Shown: positions 33,610 to 46,877, counted from the stretch's first letter. The stretch is DNA of 64,000 bases from Siphonodentalium dalli (GCA_032622095.1 CP136066.1:99903319-99967318); one strand, 5' to 3'. Program-made: numbers and translations. Notes: a model not told the origin generated them from the sequence alone.

Positions 33610-34860
33610 GAGTAATAATCATTCTATTCAAAAACATCCTCAAAAGTTTGACAGAATTTTTTTTTAGTTTGTTCTTGAAAGCACCAGTCTATAACGTCCT
33701 TGATGTTAGATTTTAACAGGCTGCATAGCCAAATAGTTGATAAAACTTGCATTATGAGCAATACATTTTGTGGGAAAACAAATGAATCTTATGTCCTGAA
33801 CACTATCACATTGTAATTATTACTAATAATATATTTTCCCATGCTAACAAATTATCAAATACAAATTCTATTCCCTCAAAGAATTTATAATAACTCCAGC
33901 AAGTCTGAAGAAATCTGCTAGGATCAAATAGGCAAAATACTCTTAAGAAAAAACGCCGAATAGAATTACTTTTACTTCAAAATGATCCCGAACCCTGTTC
34001 GCCAAAGCCGCAACGTCAACAACTACATGTATGTGCAAAAAAATTTATATTTAATTTATGTTCAATATCAATTAGCTACGTATGGTGTACTCACATGAAC
34101 CATTATAGCACTGACCAGCCACTGGAATAATACACAGATGAGCAAATAAATACTGTGGCAACTAGATTGTGTGTTGTTGCAATTGCAGGTATGGATACAT
34201 GTCTAAACTACCTATCTATTATATCTAATTGTGTTTGAACAACAACTGCATTGAACTGATTTCTCTACCGTTCAGAGTTATGAATGCAACGGTTTTCCAC
34301 AGTTAAATGGATGTCCTTGACCTTATGATTTCCTTTGATTTTATTTTATAAAATGGCGTATAATCTTAATACTGCACATGCACGTAATATACGTGTTCGC
34401 AACATGGGGGAAAACCCCAATCAATTTTAATCGATTACTTCGATCATAAAATTGATTATTTTTATAATCGTGATTATCTATTTTAAAAGTAATTGAATGT
34501 TAAATGTTCAACTTTTATAAATGGAGTGCAACACATAGAAATAGGATACTGAATTATATGTCATATGAGATTTTGCGCAGCAAGGTAGGCATTATAACAT
34601 TTAGTAACTATTATTTTCTTTTTCAAGTTTCGTAAACCAGTCCTGATTGAAGCTGACAAGATATATTCCGAGCCGCTGTGTACTGCAGAAGTGGTTCAGT
34701 AGTTGGCAAGCATATACAGAGGCATACCGACTGTAAATGTACTGCAGAGGTAGTTCAGCAGTTGGCAAGCATATGCAGATCATATCGCCTGTAAGTGATT
34801 ATGTGAGTTAAGCGATTATCTCAGTTTCCATTTCATATGCAGATAAAGATGAGTGTCGAG
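33610..34860. other. No recognised feature
   Basis: AT-rich sequence. A local 60-bp direct repeat (TGCAGA.GTGGTTCAG, TTGGCAAGCATAT.CAGA) lies at 34684-34780; otherwise nothing I can support. Confidence 0.4.
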
Positions 34861-34872
34861 TATTCACATCAG

Positions 34873-35236
34873 ATGGCCCACTTCTGGTCAGCTTACCAAA
34901 GTCAGAAACTGATAAACTTCAACGTATGATGAACATTGCTGCTCGTATGATTCTTAAGAAGCCTAAATTTTCTGACCTGACACTAATGTTCAAATAACTG
35001 AACTGGCTACCATTTCGAGCCCGTATTGACTATAAAATTGCAGTCTTATGTTGTAAGAAATTTGACTGTCTCTCACCTCTCCCTGCATATATTGAATATC
35101 TTCTTTCGTGCTATGTACCTGGTAAACCAGGCTTAAGTTCTACCGATAAGATGTTACTTGCTGTCCCCAAATGTGACCTAGTTAATTATGGTCGTCGAAA
35201 TATCACAAAGATGCTCCTATCGTTGGACCTTTTGTG
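34873..35236 (+). pseudogene. LINE C-terminal fragment (second family)
   Basis: The frame reads DKLQRMMNIAARMILKKPKF, a stop at 34995-34997, then LNWLPFRARIDYKIAVLCCK, LPAYIEYLL..YVPGKPGLSS and YGRRNITKMLL. This is the region after the reverse transcriptase in LINEs whose usual pattern is LHWLPV..RI.YK...........P.YL..LL..Y.P, then an LRS..., YG.R... end. It is a short dead fragment of a different family from the 26.7-kb LINE. Confidence 0.75.
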
Positions 35237-35635
35237 AAGTGATCTTATAAGTACATTCAGTTTCAGTTCAAGGGTGAGATGGCCAAGAGAGTGTGGATCA
35301 AAGCTGAGAGTATGGTTCTCGTTGATTATATTTCTTTCAGAGTTGTACTCGTTAGTGAGTCATGAACTTTTGAAGTGTTTTCCTTCACCAAGAGAGGTGG
35401 TAATGCCGCAGCTGTAAGGGAAGGTTGGCGGTCACACACCCTTTAATTATAGAAAATATAGTTTTTTGAATAAGTAATTAACTAAATCGTCTATAAAATA
35501 ACCTTGTTATCTCGATATCAAATACCATTTATTATAGATATCAGGTTAGGCTGTGAGGTGAGGTTGGAGGCCACATAAATATTGTCTTTTTTGTTGTTGC
35601 AATAAAATTTATTGTCATTAAATAAGGAAACAGAC

Positions 35636-36965
35636 ATGATCCAAACAATTACAGGCCAATTGCTCTGAGTAGTAATGTTGGAAAACTGTTCAATAAAATT
35701 ATTAACTCTAGAATCGACAACTTTTTTAGAAACAAACAAACTTATAAGCGATAATCAATTCGGATTTAGAAAAAATCGCAGTACAATCGACAGAGCGTTA
35801 GTCTTGCGTACGTTATTGAATAAGAAAAAGAGCAGAAACGACCTCTATATACTGCTTTTGTAGACTTCCAGAAATCATTCGATTCCGTTGATAGATCTAT
35901 TTTATTTACAAAACTTCAAGGTATTGGTGTTAACGGGTAGGTATGTAAATGTAAATTGTTTGACAAATTAATAATGCCTATTCTGTTGTATGGTTGCGAA
36001 ATATGGGCTGCTGAATTGAAATTTCCGTTTGTTGATAAATACCCTCTTGAGCAGACACATTTAAAATTCTGTAAAAATATACTACAACTCAACAGAAAAG
36101 CGTCAAACCATGCTTCGAGGGCTGAACTAGGTCGATACCCCATAGCAATTAATGCCATCGGGAATATGTTCAAATATCTAAATAAACTAAACAACCGGGA
36201 AATATAATACATGATTCGTTCACATAATCTATATTATGTAATCTTCCAACGTGGGACACACATCTTGCAAAAAGCGGTATCAATATATCAGTCTAATAAA
36301 ACGATAGGATACACCGACAAACTTATAATTGAGAGACTAAAATCAGAACTTGTAAATAATTTCAAAAAAACCAAGAATGGTGCTAATAAACTACGAACAT
36401 ATAGAACGTTCAAAGACAAATATGAAATAGAACCATACATCAAACACGTCCGATAACCAACGGCAAGAGAAATGTTCACCGACTGCGTGTAAGCAATCAT
36501 ATATTAGCTATAGAAAAGGGCCGACACACACACAGCCAAAATACAGAATTTGTCTCATGTGTGATGGGGAAAAAAGTTGAAACTGAAAAACATTTCATAA
36601 TGGAATGCAGTGCGTACACTGTCCTCAGGAAAGAATTATTTGATGTTGCTAACACTAATAACATACACTTTACAAACATGAACGATGATGATAAATTCAT
36701 TTTTATAATGAAAAATAAAGATAAAGTAATTATGAATTCCGAGTGCAACATTATCCGGTTATTCTTCCAAAGGAGAACAAATATATATATGGGGAAATGA
36801 AAATTATGGGAAATTTATATTTCATTAAGAATCATATGTAGGATATAGTTATAGGTCTGTTTACTGTTATATGCACATATATTATGTATTAAATTACTTG
36901 TACTTTATGTTATTTGCAACTGCCTGCACTGGTGTATTGTAATAAACTATCTTATCTTATCTTGA
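35636..36965 (+). pseudogene. LINE with the catalytic core deleted
   Basis: Reverse-transcriptase pieces follow element order: NNYRPIALSSNVGKLF, NQFGFRKNRSTID, then DFQKSFDSVDRSILF, an abrupt jump to LFDKLIMPILLYGCEIWAAE, and C-terminal parts ending in HFIMECSAYTVLRKEL. The middle, including the YADD site, is missing, apparently by an internal deletion near 35940. Several stops and shifts follow. The 3' end is well preserved with a (TATCT)n tail at about 36948-36962. Confidence 0.85.
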
Positions 36966-36969
36966 ATTA

Positions 36970-38050
36970 GCTCTTGATCTTATTTCTTATGTTGCACACT
37001 CTGCATTCAAATTGAACAAGGGTCCCCTTCTGACCTATGTCGCAGGTATTTGACTCTTTAGCATAAGATAGCCTTAAAATTCATTCGTAAGAGCACTCTT
37101 TAGATGGACACACTACAGAGCGGTACGGATAACGTTACGTTGGCACATTGCGTAACATATGGCAACGCACGTACCGCTCATCCAACATGGACGAGGAAGA
37201 ATTAAGCATTCCTCAAATCGGAAAACAATTTGTGTATAGACTTATATGCAGAAGCCACACTGCTGCCTGTGGAAGACATAGGGCCGGCTATGTGCAACAA
37301 AACGAGTAAACAGCGTCCTCGATCAACATAATGAACTTCTCTATCACTCCGTTAAATTTTCCTGGATTAACGGAGAACGCAGATTCAAAACCAGAAGTAG
37401 CGGCAAAAGATATTCATCGTAAGATATATAGAATCGTGAAGTTATTTTTGAGTAGGTCTTCTTTTATTGGGGCAACTTTCCGGACGTGTTGTGTTCAGAA
37501 ATCAGAGTGAAAAATTATGAATTTGTTTTCAGAAAAAACATTGGTTGGGGGACTGGTAGTACAGCCTTAATAAATGTTGAACTTGAAGATTACGAAAATA
37601 CCCAGCTCAGAATATTTCCTGGCCAGTTTTATTCGCCAGCTGATTACGCATTGATTTGCGAGACAATATGGTTACAATTTTACATAAAGTCATATTATGA
37701 AGAGCCAAGTTTGACCAAGTCCATGTTATGGAACACGCATATCAACGCATATTTGTTTTCGTTTTCGGCCATATAGGTATGAAAAAATTAGTGAAAGACA
37801 CAAAACTATTCTATATTTAAACAAAATGATTTACCCTAAGATCTACTTTTTAGCCAATTTTGAAAATATGTCGAAATATGAAAAAAGACCCATTTTTTAG
37901 GTAAAGATGTCCATAATTATTTTTCTTTCACGAGAAAGCATTTTTTGGTTATGTGACCAGCATGGTGAGATCTACAAAATAGTATTTAAAAACTTAGACC
38001 AATTGAAATGTTCATGAACATCCCTAATATAATTGCATATTTAAAGAATC
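36970..38050. other. No recognised gene
   Basis: Contains a small inverted repeat GAGCGGTACG/CGTACCGCTC around 37115-37160 and a 96-codon plus-strand frame (37486-37776) that I cannot assign. No splice support. Confidence 0.35.
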
Positions 38051-38079
38051 AACGACATGGAATGATGCATTTAAAACAA

Positions 38080-39690
38080 GAGCATTGCTAGGGCGTGGTA
38101 ACATATGCCCTTTAGCCATTTCGAATTGTACTGCAGCAAAATAAAATAATAATTTGAGTTTACAAAGTGTATCTGATATACCCCTAATTTAATTTCAATG
38201 CCAAAATGCGGTCAAAAAATGGCCGTAACTCATGTGAAAATAATTGGACATAACCTATATTCGAACTTGGCTTGAAATCTTAGCTGGCAAATACACATAC
38301 CAACTTTGGTTCAGATCAAATAATCCAAACTGGAGTTATCAATCGGAAACCATAACTGTTAACGGACGAAGAATTTGATAATCTGTTTTTCTTCTGTCAC
38401 CAGTGCGTGTATTTCTAGTTATGAAACATATATAGGCTCTCGTTCTGGTTATGTATATTATTGGAAATCATGCAAGGTTTTGTGGAGAAATTACCATTAT
38501 TGTTCATCGGAATGAATCCAAATTTGGTATATTACTTTCTCCCACCAAAACACAGGTCAAGTTCGAACTTGGGTTCTGTCCGACCATGTTTGGCAGAGTT
38601 ATGCCCCTTTTTCGACTCAGAAAATTCAGTTTTTCTTATGTTTTTTTGTTTCCGGATGATAACTCGATTTTGGAATGTTTATACGCAAAACCCGTTTTTT
38701 TGTGGATTACATATATCGAAATACAAGTCCGAATTTCGTTTTAATCCGAATTTTTTTGCGAGAGTTATGGCCCCTTTTTTGACGTAATTTGACTTAGAAA
38801 ATCCCTGAAATTTGTTGTCCGGATGATAACTTTACTAGAGCTTATCGGATTCAATGATAATTTGGTATATTACTTTCTCCCACCAAAATCCAAGTCAAGT
38901 TCGAATTTGGGTTCCATCCGCCAATTTTCCCCAGAGAGGGCGTATTTTGCACGCCCAGCGTAGCTCTTGTTCGACTTAGAAATTGTTTTGCAACATGCAT
39001 AATTTTGTCCGAGCTTTTATGCCTAAATTGTTAGGTCAATGATTTTTAATCTTGGCACTGATATTTAGTACCATGGGGTCGTTCATATCAAAATACATGT
39101 CAAGTTCGAATTTGAGTTGGATCCAATGATTTTTCCCAGAGTTATGGGCCTTTCGACTTTGAAAAACATTTTTTATAATTTTCTGTATGAGGGTACCTTC
39201 ATTGTGTAATCAACTCCTCCTACAGTTTTGATCGTAGCTATTTGAAACTTCAGAGTATTGTTACCCACATATTGGAGATGTGCAACATGTATATAGATGA
39301 CGGAAAATTATTTCTTTACGGAATTATTAACCCTTTCGACAGAACATTTCAACATTTTTTTTAATTTCTTTAACAAAGAGGCGTCGACTTGCCACGTTTT
39401 CGGGGTACACTGTGGTCGGCTGACCCTTATTATTTCTGGAGTTAGTCCCCTTTTTCGACTTAGAACATTTTTGCAACATGCATGATTTTGTCCGAGCTTT
39501 TATTCCTACATTTTTCGGTCAATGGGGTTAAGATTAGGGTTAGGGTTGTGCAGCTGCAATGGGAACTGTTATTTTTATTATTTTAACTAAATGTTTACTG
39601 ACATGTGAAACATCTTAGTATTTTATAAACACGGGGGGGGGGGGGGGTATCCTTAGTCCCATTGGGACAGTCACACCTCTAGTACAAAAT
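38080..39690 (+). repeat. Composite of dispersed repeats
   Basis: Starts with AACAAGAGCATTGCTAGGGC. It continues with units of AAGTTCGAA(C/T)TTGGGTT, GAGTTATG.CCCTTTTTCGAC and CCGGATGATAACT, shared with 43.8-44.5 kb. It ends with the CCCATTGGGACAGTCACACC arm type of the 15-kb inverted repeat, after a G run at 39634-39647. No coding content. Confidence 0.7.
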
Positions 39691-39699
39691 ATCATTTAA

Positions 39700-40530
39700 T
39701 GACATGAATCTAGTATTTCTTCGGTGGCCTTGTGTTATTGCCCAATTTGACATCGAACTAGTTGTGATACATATAATCTGATTGTTTACCACATTGTAAG
39801 GTAATGTGGAGAATCATTATTGTTCACCGTATTGAATCTGATCGTGGACCAAGCGCCTAAAATATTATGCATTGTAAATTGTTTTCTCCCCAACATATTT
39901 TGAAGTAATCATTGAGAAACGCTCTTTATCTTAACCGTATTTGGGTATGTTAGTAAATAAATGCTCTTTATACATTTATAGGTCGATCTGATCTCAACGG
40001 GTAGATCTCGACAATCGAAACTACAATATATATAAAAGATTGTACGTGAGAAACAATGTCACTTGATAATAACACATTTTTTTGCCATGATGTCGATGTA
40101 CAGTTTTCTAACTTGCAGTTGAAAAATAAAGTTCTCATGAGCTACTGTTATGTTACAAATGTGCCATTGAAGGAGCTTTCCTCAAAATATGGTACCATAA
40201 TCTTGTGTATCGGTGAGTGGATGACTAGATGATCGCTACAGGCATTTAAAGCATCAACTCACATCGATGTTATCGATTGGCAGGTTGCGTAATTTACATG
40301 TACTAGGCCTAATTATCATTTAACCAAAAGACGTGCGTACTCCTATTATAATATGATGATTAAAATTAATGATTACCTGATACACTACCTGGTGAACTTC
40401 CTCCAGACAAACACAATATTTGACATTGAATTTGTGGAAAAGAAGTTAATTCTATTTTATCATAGTATGGAAATAATTTGGAGTATTTGTATGGGAAATA
40501 GTTGCTAGGATATAATATTGATGTTGAGAA
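39700..40530. other. No recognised feature
   Basis: AT-rich sequence without a supported exon or repeat. Confidence 0.4.
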
Positions 40531-40532
40531 TG

Positions 40533-40800
40533 TTAAAGCCACATGGCGGTTTGCGCTCCAAAATACAAATACTATTATTATTAGCTTATGAATTTTTCCG
40601 GTAACGAAATAGGTCGATAAATATATTCACTATCTTTCTACGAGGATTATGTAACCCAAAAAGACGCACTGAAGTAATGGAAAATGCAACTATGAACAAG
40701 GTGTTTGGGTTCCAAAAAAAAAGGCATTTTCACGACATGGAACAGAAATTAGCGTTCCTTGTTATTCTATTCCTGATATGGTAGCAATAAAGAGCGTTTG
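40533..40800 (+). repeat. Dispersed repeat, copy of the 3.07-kb family
   Basis: Begins AAAGCCACATGGCGGTTTGC and aligns with 3068-3250 for about 180 bp. It then continues into CCTGATATGGTAGCAATAAA and GAGCGTTT, a motif also found inside the 24.3-kb TTAA element. Confidence 0.72.
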
Positions 40801-41128
40801 TCTGACTTTGGACGAAAAATTGAAAACGGCTGTGACTTCGGCAAGTGTTTTTTCAAAACATATGAAGCCGGCAATCAATATTTCGTGTATTTATCGACCC
40901 ATCGTATCCGTCCCTCCATATTACGTAGACAAAATTTTGAGGTTCGAAGGAGCCATGTCCGTTTAAATGTTCTCATGTGCCTTGTCCAATCAGTATAGCC
41001 ATGATCATAACTTATGAACTGGAACAGCAGCCAAAATAAAATGCGTTCTAAGAAATTGGATTTATAAATTACACGTGGCCACAAGAATTTATCCTTTGTT
41101 AATTGTTGTAATATTATAAACTGGTGGA

Positions 41129-41815
41129 TTATTTCAAATTTGTAATGAATTTAGCAACTGACCTTTGCAGCAGGTGTTGGTCTGATGTCTGTTTGGTTTC
41201 CTTGCACTGTTGTCGTATATCGGATATGAGCAGTTGGGGACCATCGTCAACATCAGCTGGCCTGGTGTTGTGTAACATGTCTTCAGTGGGGTCATGGTGA
41301 TGGACCAAAGCCTCCCACAAATCTGCATCACTCGCTTCCCATTCTGCTTCCCAATCATTATTAATGGTGACATCTTTGTAGAAGTGGTTCTGCCCCTTCA
41401 GCCACATTAAAGCTGCCACTATTCTTTCTGGACTGATATACTGGTATAAATAGTGCCCTTTATAATGCAGCTTTCTATTCAACGTCAGATGCACAACTTG
41501 AGCTACTGATGGTATTCTCGGCAGGATGGTACAGATCTGCTTCAGTGATGTCGGTATGTTGATGGCCGGTCCTATAATCTTCCTTTGCTTGCATCTAGCA
41601 AGAGCGACCATCTTCTTAAAAGGTATATGCTGCGTTATCAGTCTTGTTTCCAGGCTATTCAAACCCAGTAACTCGTCTGGAATTAATTTTTATTGCAAAT
41701 TATTTGCAATAGCCTGGCATGGTAATTTACCTCTTTTGAGTGTAGCGCAGCAGGTACGACAAATCCACTCATCTCTATTGTCTGTTCTGTTTTCGAGAAC
41801 TGCCTCTGTTTGAGT
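41129..41815 (-). pseudogene. Helitron protein fragment (DUF6570 region)
   Basis: The minus-strand frame reads EWICRTCCATLKRGKLPCQA, IANNLQ, a TAA stop at 41690-41692, IPDELLGLNSLETRLITQHI, PFKKMVALARC, GPAINIPTSLKQICTILPR, LNRKLHYKGHYLYQYI and ERIVAALMWLKGQNHFYKDV. This is the domain just ahead of the Helitron replication-initiator (Rep) part in autonomous Helitrons. No Rep or helicase motif follows in the window, so it is a truncated relic. It shows that Helitrons are or were active in this genome, the likely source of enzymes for the non-autonomous elements at 7.6-10.1 kb. Confidence 0.85.
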
Positions 41816-41829
41816 AGAAAAATCATTTC

Positions 41830-42180
41830 TCTTCAACGAAGCGAATCACAGATTTTTTGTAGAGAAGGCGATGCCAGCATGTACATGTGTAAATTGGACC
41901 TTCTCTCACCTCCTCTCAGAACTTCACTGTCATGCTTCTATTTGATTGGTTTCCGGACCTCTCACTGAAAAGAGGAATAAACATATTCAGTTGGGTTTTA
42001 ACCAACCTATACTGTTTAGAAAGTAAATAAATAATAGGACACTGTCCGGCAATTGTTTTTATGGAGTTTTGCCCAATTTTTTGCTTGGAATTAACAATGT
42101 TTGCGTTCCCTGCATTATAACGTGAAGGATATTCAAGAGAATTTCATAATATTTGGTATGTGATTAACATTTGATAAAAC
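41830..42180. other. No recognised feature
   Basis: Sequence upstream of the Helitron fragment. No continuation of its frame is visible. Confidence 0.35.
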
Positions 42181-42184
42181 ATTT

Positions 42185-42390
42185 GATAAAGGCCGCATCT
42201 CTCATCCGATCATAACCAAACTTCATATGGATCTTCGGGCGAACCTCTGCAACATGAGGCATGATTAGGATCACCTCTAAATGAGAGCTATCAAATTTGA
42301 ACAATTTTCACTGAAAAACATGGCTGCCGGCAGCCATCTTGTATTTAATTTTTGCATGACTAAATCCTTAGGCACACCTTATATAGTTAA
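42185..42390 (+). repeat. Fragment of the 6.5-kb tandem family
   Basis: GCATCTCTCATCCGATCATA, AACATGGCTGCC, GGCAGCCATCTTGTATTT and TGCATGACTAAATCCTTAGG match single units of the 6478-7570 array. Confidence 0.6.
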
Positions 42391-42399
42391 ATAGTTGAT

Positions 42400-43780
42400 T
42401 GTTTAGAGCATTAACTTGCCAACCAGTTAGCAAAGAGATTTCCGGAGGGTAATGACTTGTACTGTTAGGACATCCAGTTTAGTGGTCTTGATGTCCAAAT
42501 CTGCCAAAATTTTGTATCATGAACCATTGAAAAATGTAAATGGACTACCTATACTTTTTTGAGTTCTTTTCAGCTATTATCTATGCTGCTTCATTGTGGA
42601 AAGTCTTGTTGAAAGCTGACTTGAGTGTAAATAGAAGCAATGGATGTAAATTTTGTTGCATTTCTGTTGAGTATGGATGCAAGTTGGTTTGACATTTACA
42701 CAAAATGTCAGACCATCTTTTATCCTTACTATAGAGATCACAACAAAATCAACATCCATTGCTTAACATTTATTTGATACTAAAGAATATTGACTGGAGA
42801 TGTGTAACACACAACGTTCACCACTTCCGCTTGCCTGTGCGCTTCTGTCTTTCATTCTCAACTTGATAGAAAATGTGTATTGTAGATGCATCAATTTATT
42901 GGTTTTACAACCGCCGTAGAATGAGGAAACAACACAATAGTGTGACTCGGCTTATAAACAATTCAGCGTGCTTTTTGTCATAAAGCACTAAAAATTGAAA
43001 AGTTTTGCGAGAATCATTACGAGATTCAATTCGGTGATTCTCGACGAATCTTAAGACCTGCTTTACTTGCATTTTCTCTGACACAAAGGGTGTTTTGTGA
43101 ATAATATCGCATCCATATCATTATTATGCTATACTTTATATTCTTGAGGAAATTACTAGTAGAATAATTTGATCAATGTTATTTCTAAATTATAACCTAC
43201 AACGAAGGCTGCCCGTACCTTTAAAGTGATGTGAAACACTCCGGTGGAGTGATCAGATAGAAATGGAGACTATCTTGCTCAAAATAGTTATTTTTTACAA
43301 TGATCATATCCAAGTTGACAACACACGCCGTCATTCTTGTATATTAATTAAATGCTGTGACTCTTTATGGCGACACCGTTTTTTGTTAGTTTATCACCAA
43401 TAGTTGCGTCCCGAATCGAGAAGTAAATATTTACAATTGAGCGTAGTTCAGACTTATGTTTTCTATGGAGTGGAACGGTCGATTTGCTTGAAATTTTCGT
43501 CGATGTTAGTATAATGCTACATTCCTCCAGTTAACATATCCCCTGAATACTAACTGCTCGGTTTCACGTACCCGAATAAGTCCATAATATGTCTTTAAAG
43601 GGGTACTGTACCATCTCATGTTGTACTCAACAGAATATATACAACAAATGAATGAATTTGAGCCATGGATGAGCGAGTACAAAATACATTCACGTGCTCT
43701 ATGAACGATGCAAACAACATGGTAATGATAATGAAAATAATTTATGAATGGACTCATACATTCATTTTTGTCCCCTGAAA
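42400..43780. other. No recognised feature
   Basis: AT-rich sequence. No splice-bounded exon, RNA gene or clear repeat. Confidence 0.4.
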
Positions 43781-43789
43781 AAAACATTT

Positions 43790-44515
43790 CGGGGGACTAT
43801 TAAAATAGCCGGTGTCCGTCGGACCATCCGTCCGGAAATGGTTTCCGGGTGATAACTTTAGTTTAGGTTATTAGATCAAAAGCAAATTTCATAGGTGAGT
43901 TTATCAGACCAAAATACAGATAAAGTTCGAATATGTGTTTGCTCCGCTCGTTCTTGCGAGAGTTATGGCCCTTTTTTTTTTACTTAGAATCTTGTAATTA
44001 TCTGGTTTCCGGATGATAACTTTAGTTTTTGTGATCATATCTGAACCAAATTTGGTATGTGAGTTTATCAGCCCAATATACAGGTCAAGTTCGAATATGG
44101 GTTTTTTGCGAGAGTTTTGGCCCTTTTTCGACTTGGAATCCTGTAAATTTCTGGTTTCCGGATGATAACTTTAGTTTGTATGATCATATCTGAATTAAAT
44201 TTAGTATATTTTATCATCCCAAAATACAGGTCAGGTTCGAATATGGGTTTGCTCTGCCCATTTGTGTGATAGTTATGGCCCTTTTACGACTTAGAATCCT
44301 GTCAATTTCTGGTTTCCGGATGATAACTTTAGTTTGTGTGATCATATCTGAATCAAATTTGGTATATGAGTTTACCAGACCGATATACAGATCAAGTTCG
44401 AATATGGGTACGATCCACCCATTTTTGTCAGGTTGCTTCGGATTTAGGGTCCTTGTTATTTTTTTCAGAAAAGCTGATGCCCCAAAGAAGCCACGTTTTC
44501 GGGGGACACTGACCG
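43790..44515 (+). repeat. ~155-bp tandem array, four units
   Basis: GGTTTCCGGATGATAACTTT recurs near 43840, 44004, 44153 and 44311. Units share TTTATCA.ACC..AATACAG, GTTCGAATATGGGTT and GTTATGGCCC. The array lies between GGGGGACTATTAAAATAGCC at the left and CGGGGGACACTGACCGGACG at the right. Related sequence recurs at 38450-39250 and 60380-60790. Confidence 0.85.
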
Positions 44516-44742
44516 GACGGCCTTTTTCATTATAATAACCCTGTTTTTCCTCATTCATAGAGCACATACAAAGTGTATTTTGCACTATTTCATGGCTCCA
44601 AGTTGTTGCATATATTCTGTTGAGTATCAAAGGAGATTTCCCAAAAATAGTAGGATTTAGGGTACAGTCCCCCGTCACAGAACATCATAAGAATATGTAT
44701 TATTCATTAAACTCAAACATATAAACTGTATAAGTTACTCAC

Positions 44743-44811
44743 TCGTTTTTTCGTTTTCTCGCTCTTCCTAGTCTCATTGATCTGGAGCGTGGTGATTCTG
44801 ATTGAATATTT
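44743..44811 (-). CDS. Small repeated exon IV
   Basis: A minus-strand exon between a TATTGCAG acceptor and a GTGAGT donor, 69 bp, phase 2 at both ends. It reads NIQSESPRSRSMRLGRARKR, then KNE. It is the farthest downstream member of a four-exon series with the core (S/T)PxS(R/K)SxRL. Confidence 0.55.
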
Positions 44812-44819
44812 CTGCAATA

Positions 44820-46020
44820 CTGCAATACAGGAGAACAGTAAGTATTTATTTGTTTATATAGATTTTTAGCACAAAACATATATTGGTGTTCCTCTAATCA
44901 ATCACTAGATATATACTGAACTGTTCCATAACCATTAGAGATGGGCGGTATTGAAATTTCGATCTCGGTATCGGTATATTTTCGTTGATATACATCAGTA
45001 ACGGTACGGTAAGCGGTATTGGTTTTTATTTATAATACCAGATTAGAGATTCCCGGTAAATAGTGGTAATCCAAGTAATTGTGTCCACGGATTTACTACA
45101 TTTGTGACTACAGCTAAATTACACAACAAATGACCTACACAATTAAGTGATATTCACACATCTCTTTGATGATTTACATGCACACCGTCGCAATACTTTT
45201 GAAAAGAATGAGATAATGCATCAATGAATGACTGCAGAATATATACAAGTAAATTTCGTCACTTGACATTTTCGTAAATGAATAAAATTGTGAGTAGTAA
45301 TCAGTGATTACAATTCACAAATCGCAATAAATGGTCCCAACGGCGAAATAAATCCGCCATGCAAACAGAGCATTATGAATTTGAGCAAAACATGTTGTAT
45401 AAAAGAATTCCTAAATCATTTGATGGATCTGTTCTATTTTTAGAAAGTGAAAGTAGATTTCAGGGAAATTCAGACCCCGTACTCCCATGGATTATTTAGA
45501 ATATTGGGCATGTGCGAAATGCAGACTTTGTACCAATCAACATTATTTGCTACATCATAACTGAGTATTGAGTTAAAACATGATTACTTATTATCACTTT
45601 TCTGCGAGATTCCCTGTCATGCTCGATCAAATTAGGACCATGAAGCCACTGCTCCATCTTTAACTATTCAAAAGCCATGTGTAATAGACTTGGAACATAT
45701 TTAGGTTCGTAAAATCTTTGTGGGCGAAAAATCACTTAGACCAGGCAAAAGTTGTGCAATAGCACGATGCCGATGGTCAATTAATAGAAAGGTACCGACA
45801 TAGCATGCTATAAATATATCATACGCAATTAGGGAGTGTTTACTGATAAACTTTACTCAATATAAACTTATAAAGACATTTTTGTGTTATGATTTATGTT
45901 TTCCTGGTAAAATCAAACATTGCTTGATCGCTACGATATGCCTGCAGTCAAATCGTGAGAAAGTGCAGTGAGCCCTCCATCTGCTCACACCTGCATCGTA
46001 TGCGGTGGCACTAATGTTAT
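44820..46020. other. Intron of the small-exon gene
   Basis: No further copy of the repeated exon or other recognised feature was found between exons III and IV. Confidence 0.4.
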
Positions 46021-46030
46021 CATTACTTAC

Positions 46031-46096
46031 TCCTTTCGTTTCTTGTCTCTTTCCAGCCTCGTTGATCTGGAGCGAGGAGTCTCTGAGTCTCTAGTT
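46031..46096 (-). CDS. Small repeated exon III
   Basis: A minus-strand exon between a TTCTGCAG acceptor and a GTAAGT donor, 66 bp, phase 2 at both ends. It reads TRDSETPRSRSTRLERDKKR, then KE. It is the best match to the series consensus and has perfect splice sites. A 37-bp local direct repeat (GTCAATACAAGAATCAGGTA) lies just upstream at 46108-46180. Confidence 0.6.
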
Positions 46097-46612
46097 CTGC
46101 AGAAGTGTAAGTCAATACAAGAATCAGGTATTTGCTCAAGAAGTGGAAGTCAATACAAGAATCAGGTATTTGCTCAAAATACATGCAATTAAATAGTATT
46201 CAATAATGATTGTAGTGACAAGAAGTGTGTACCATGTGCATCAGAGCCCATCCTACCATCCATTACATAAAGGGTTTAAGTATCATTCGCCTTATGTCCA
46301 GTTATATGCATATATAGTTTTTCTTAGGCAACCTGTGGACAGACTCTTGCGTAAAGTTCTGATATTTAGCAGAGTTATTGGTTTCTAAGAATTAATGGTT
46401 GAGTCGTGTAACAAACTCGACCTGTGGTGTGATGAATGACAGTGGACGTCATGTCACAACATAAGCACAATCAATTCAAGAATATTATTTGGATTTTTAC
46501 CTAATATCAGCATGTGCTATGCGTACCTTTTGTGTACAGTAGTTTATTCAAACTTAGCACATATATATGACAGCGTGATAAAAATGCTGTAATTGTGATC
46601 ATTATTACTCAC

Positions 46613-46678
46613 TCTTTCATTAGCTTTTTTGCTGTTTCAAGTCTCACTGATTTGGATTGTGGTGTCTCTTCGATAGAT
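46613..46678 (-). CDS. Small repeated exon II
   Basis: A minus-strand exon after a CTCATTCAG acceptor, ending at GTGAGT, 66 bp, phase 2 at both ends. It reads SIEETPQSKSVRLETAKKLM, then KE. It is nearly identical to exon I, pointing to a recent exon duplication with flanking intron. Confidence 0.6.
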
Positions 46679-46877
46679 CTGAATGAGAGAATAACAAAAA
46701 ATAAAAGTAATTTGTTGAGAATACATGAAGAGTAATCAATTGGTTTCGATGATTACATGAACTAATTCACGAGGGGAGCCGGCCCTGGTAAAACCAGAGA
46801 TATATTTCATATCAAATTTATTATGACACACCCCTGACATGTATTGTTGGTGTCATTTGGTTGATAAATTTATTCAC

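Noticed and set aside
37486-37776. 96-codon frame YEFVFRKNIGWGTGSTALIN and onward
   Set aside because: Somewhat protein-like, but I know no family, no splice border fits, and it has no second copy in the window.
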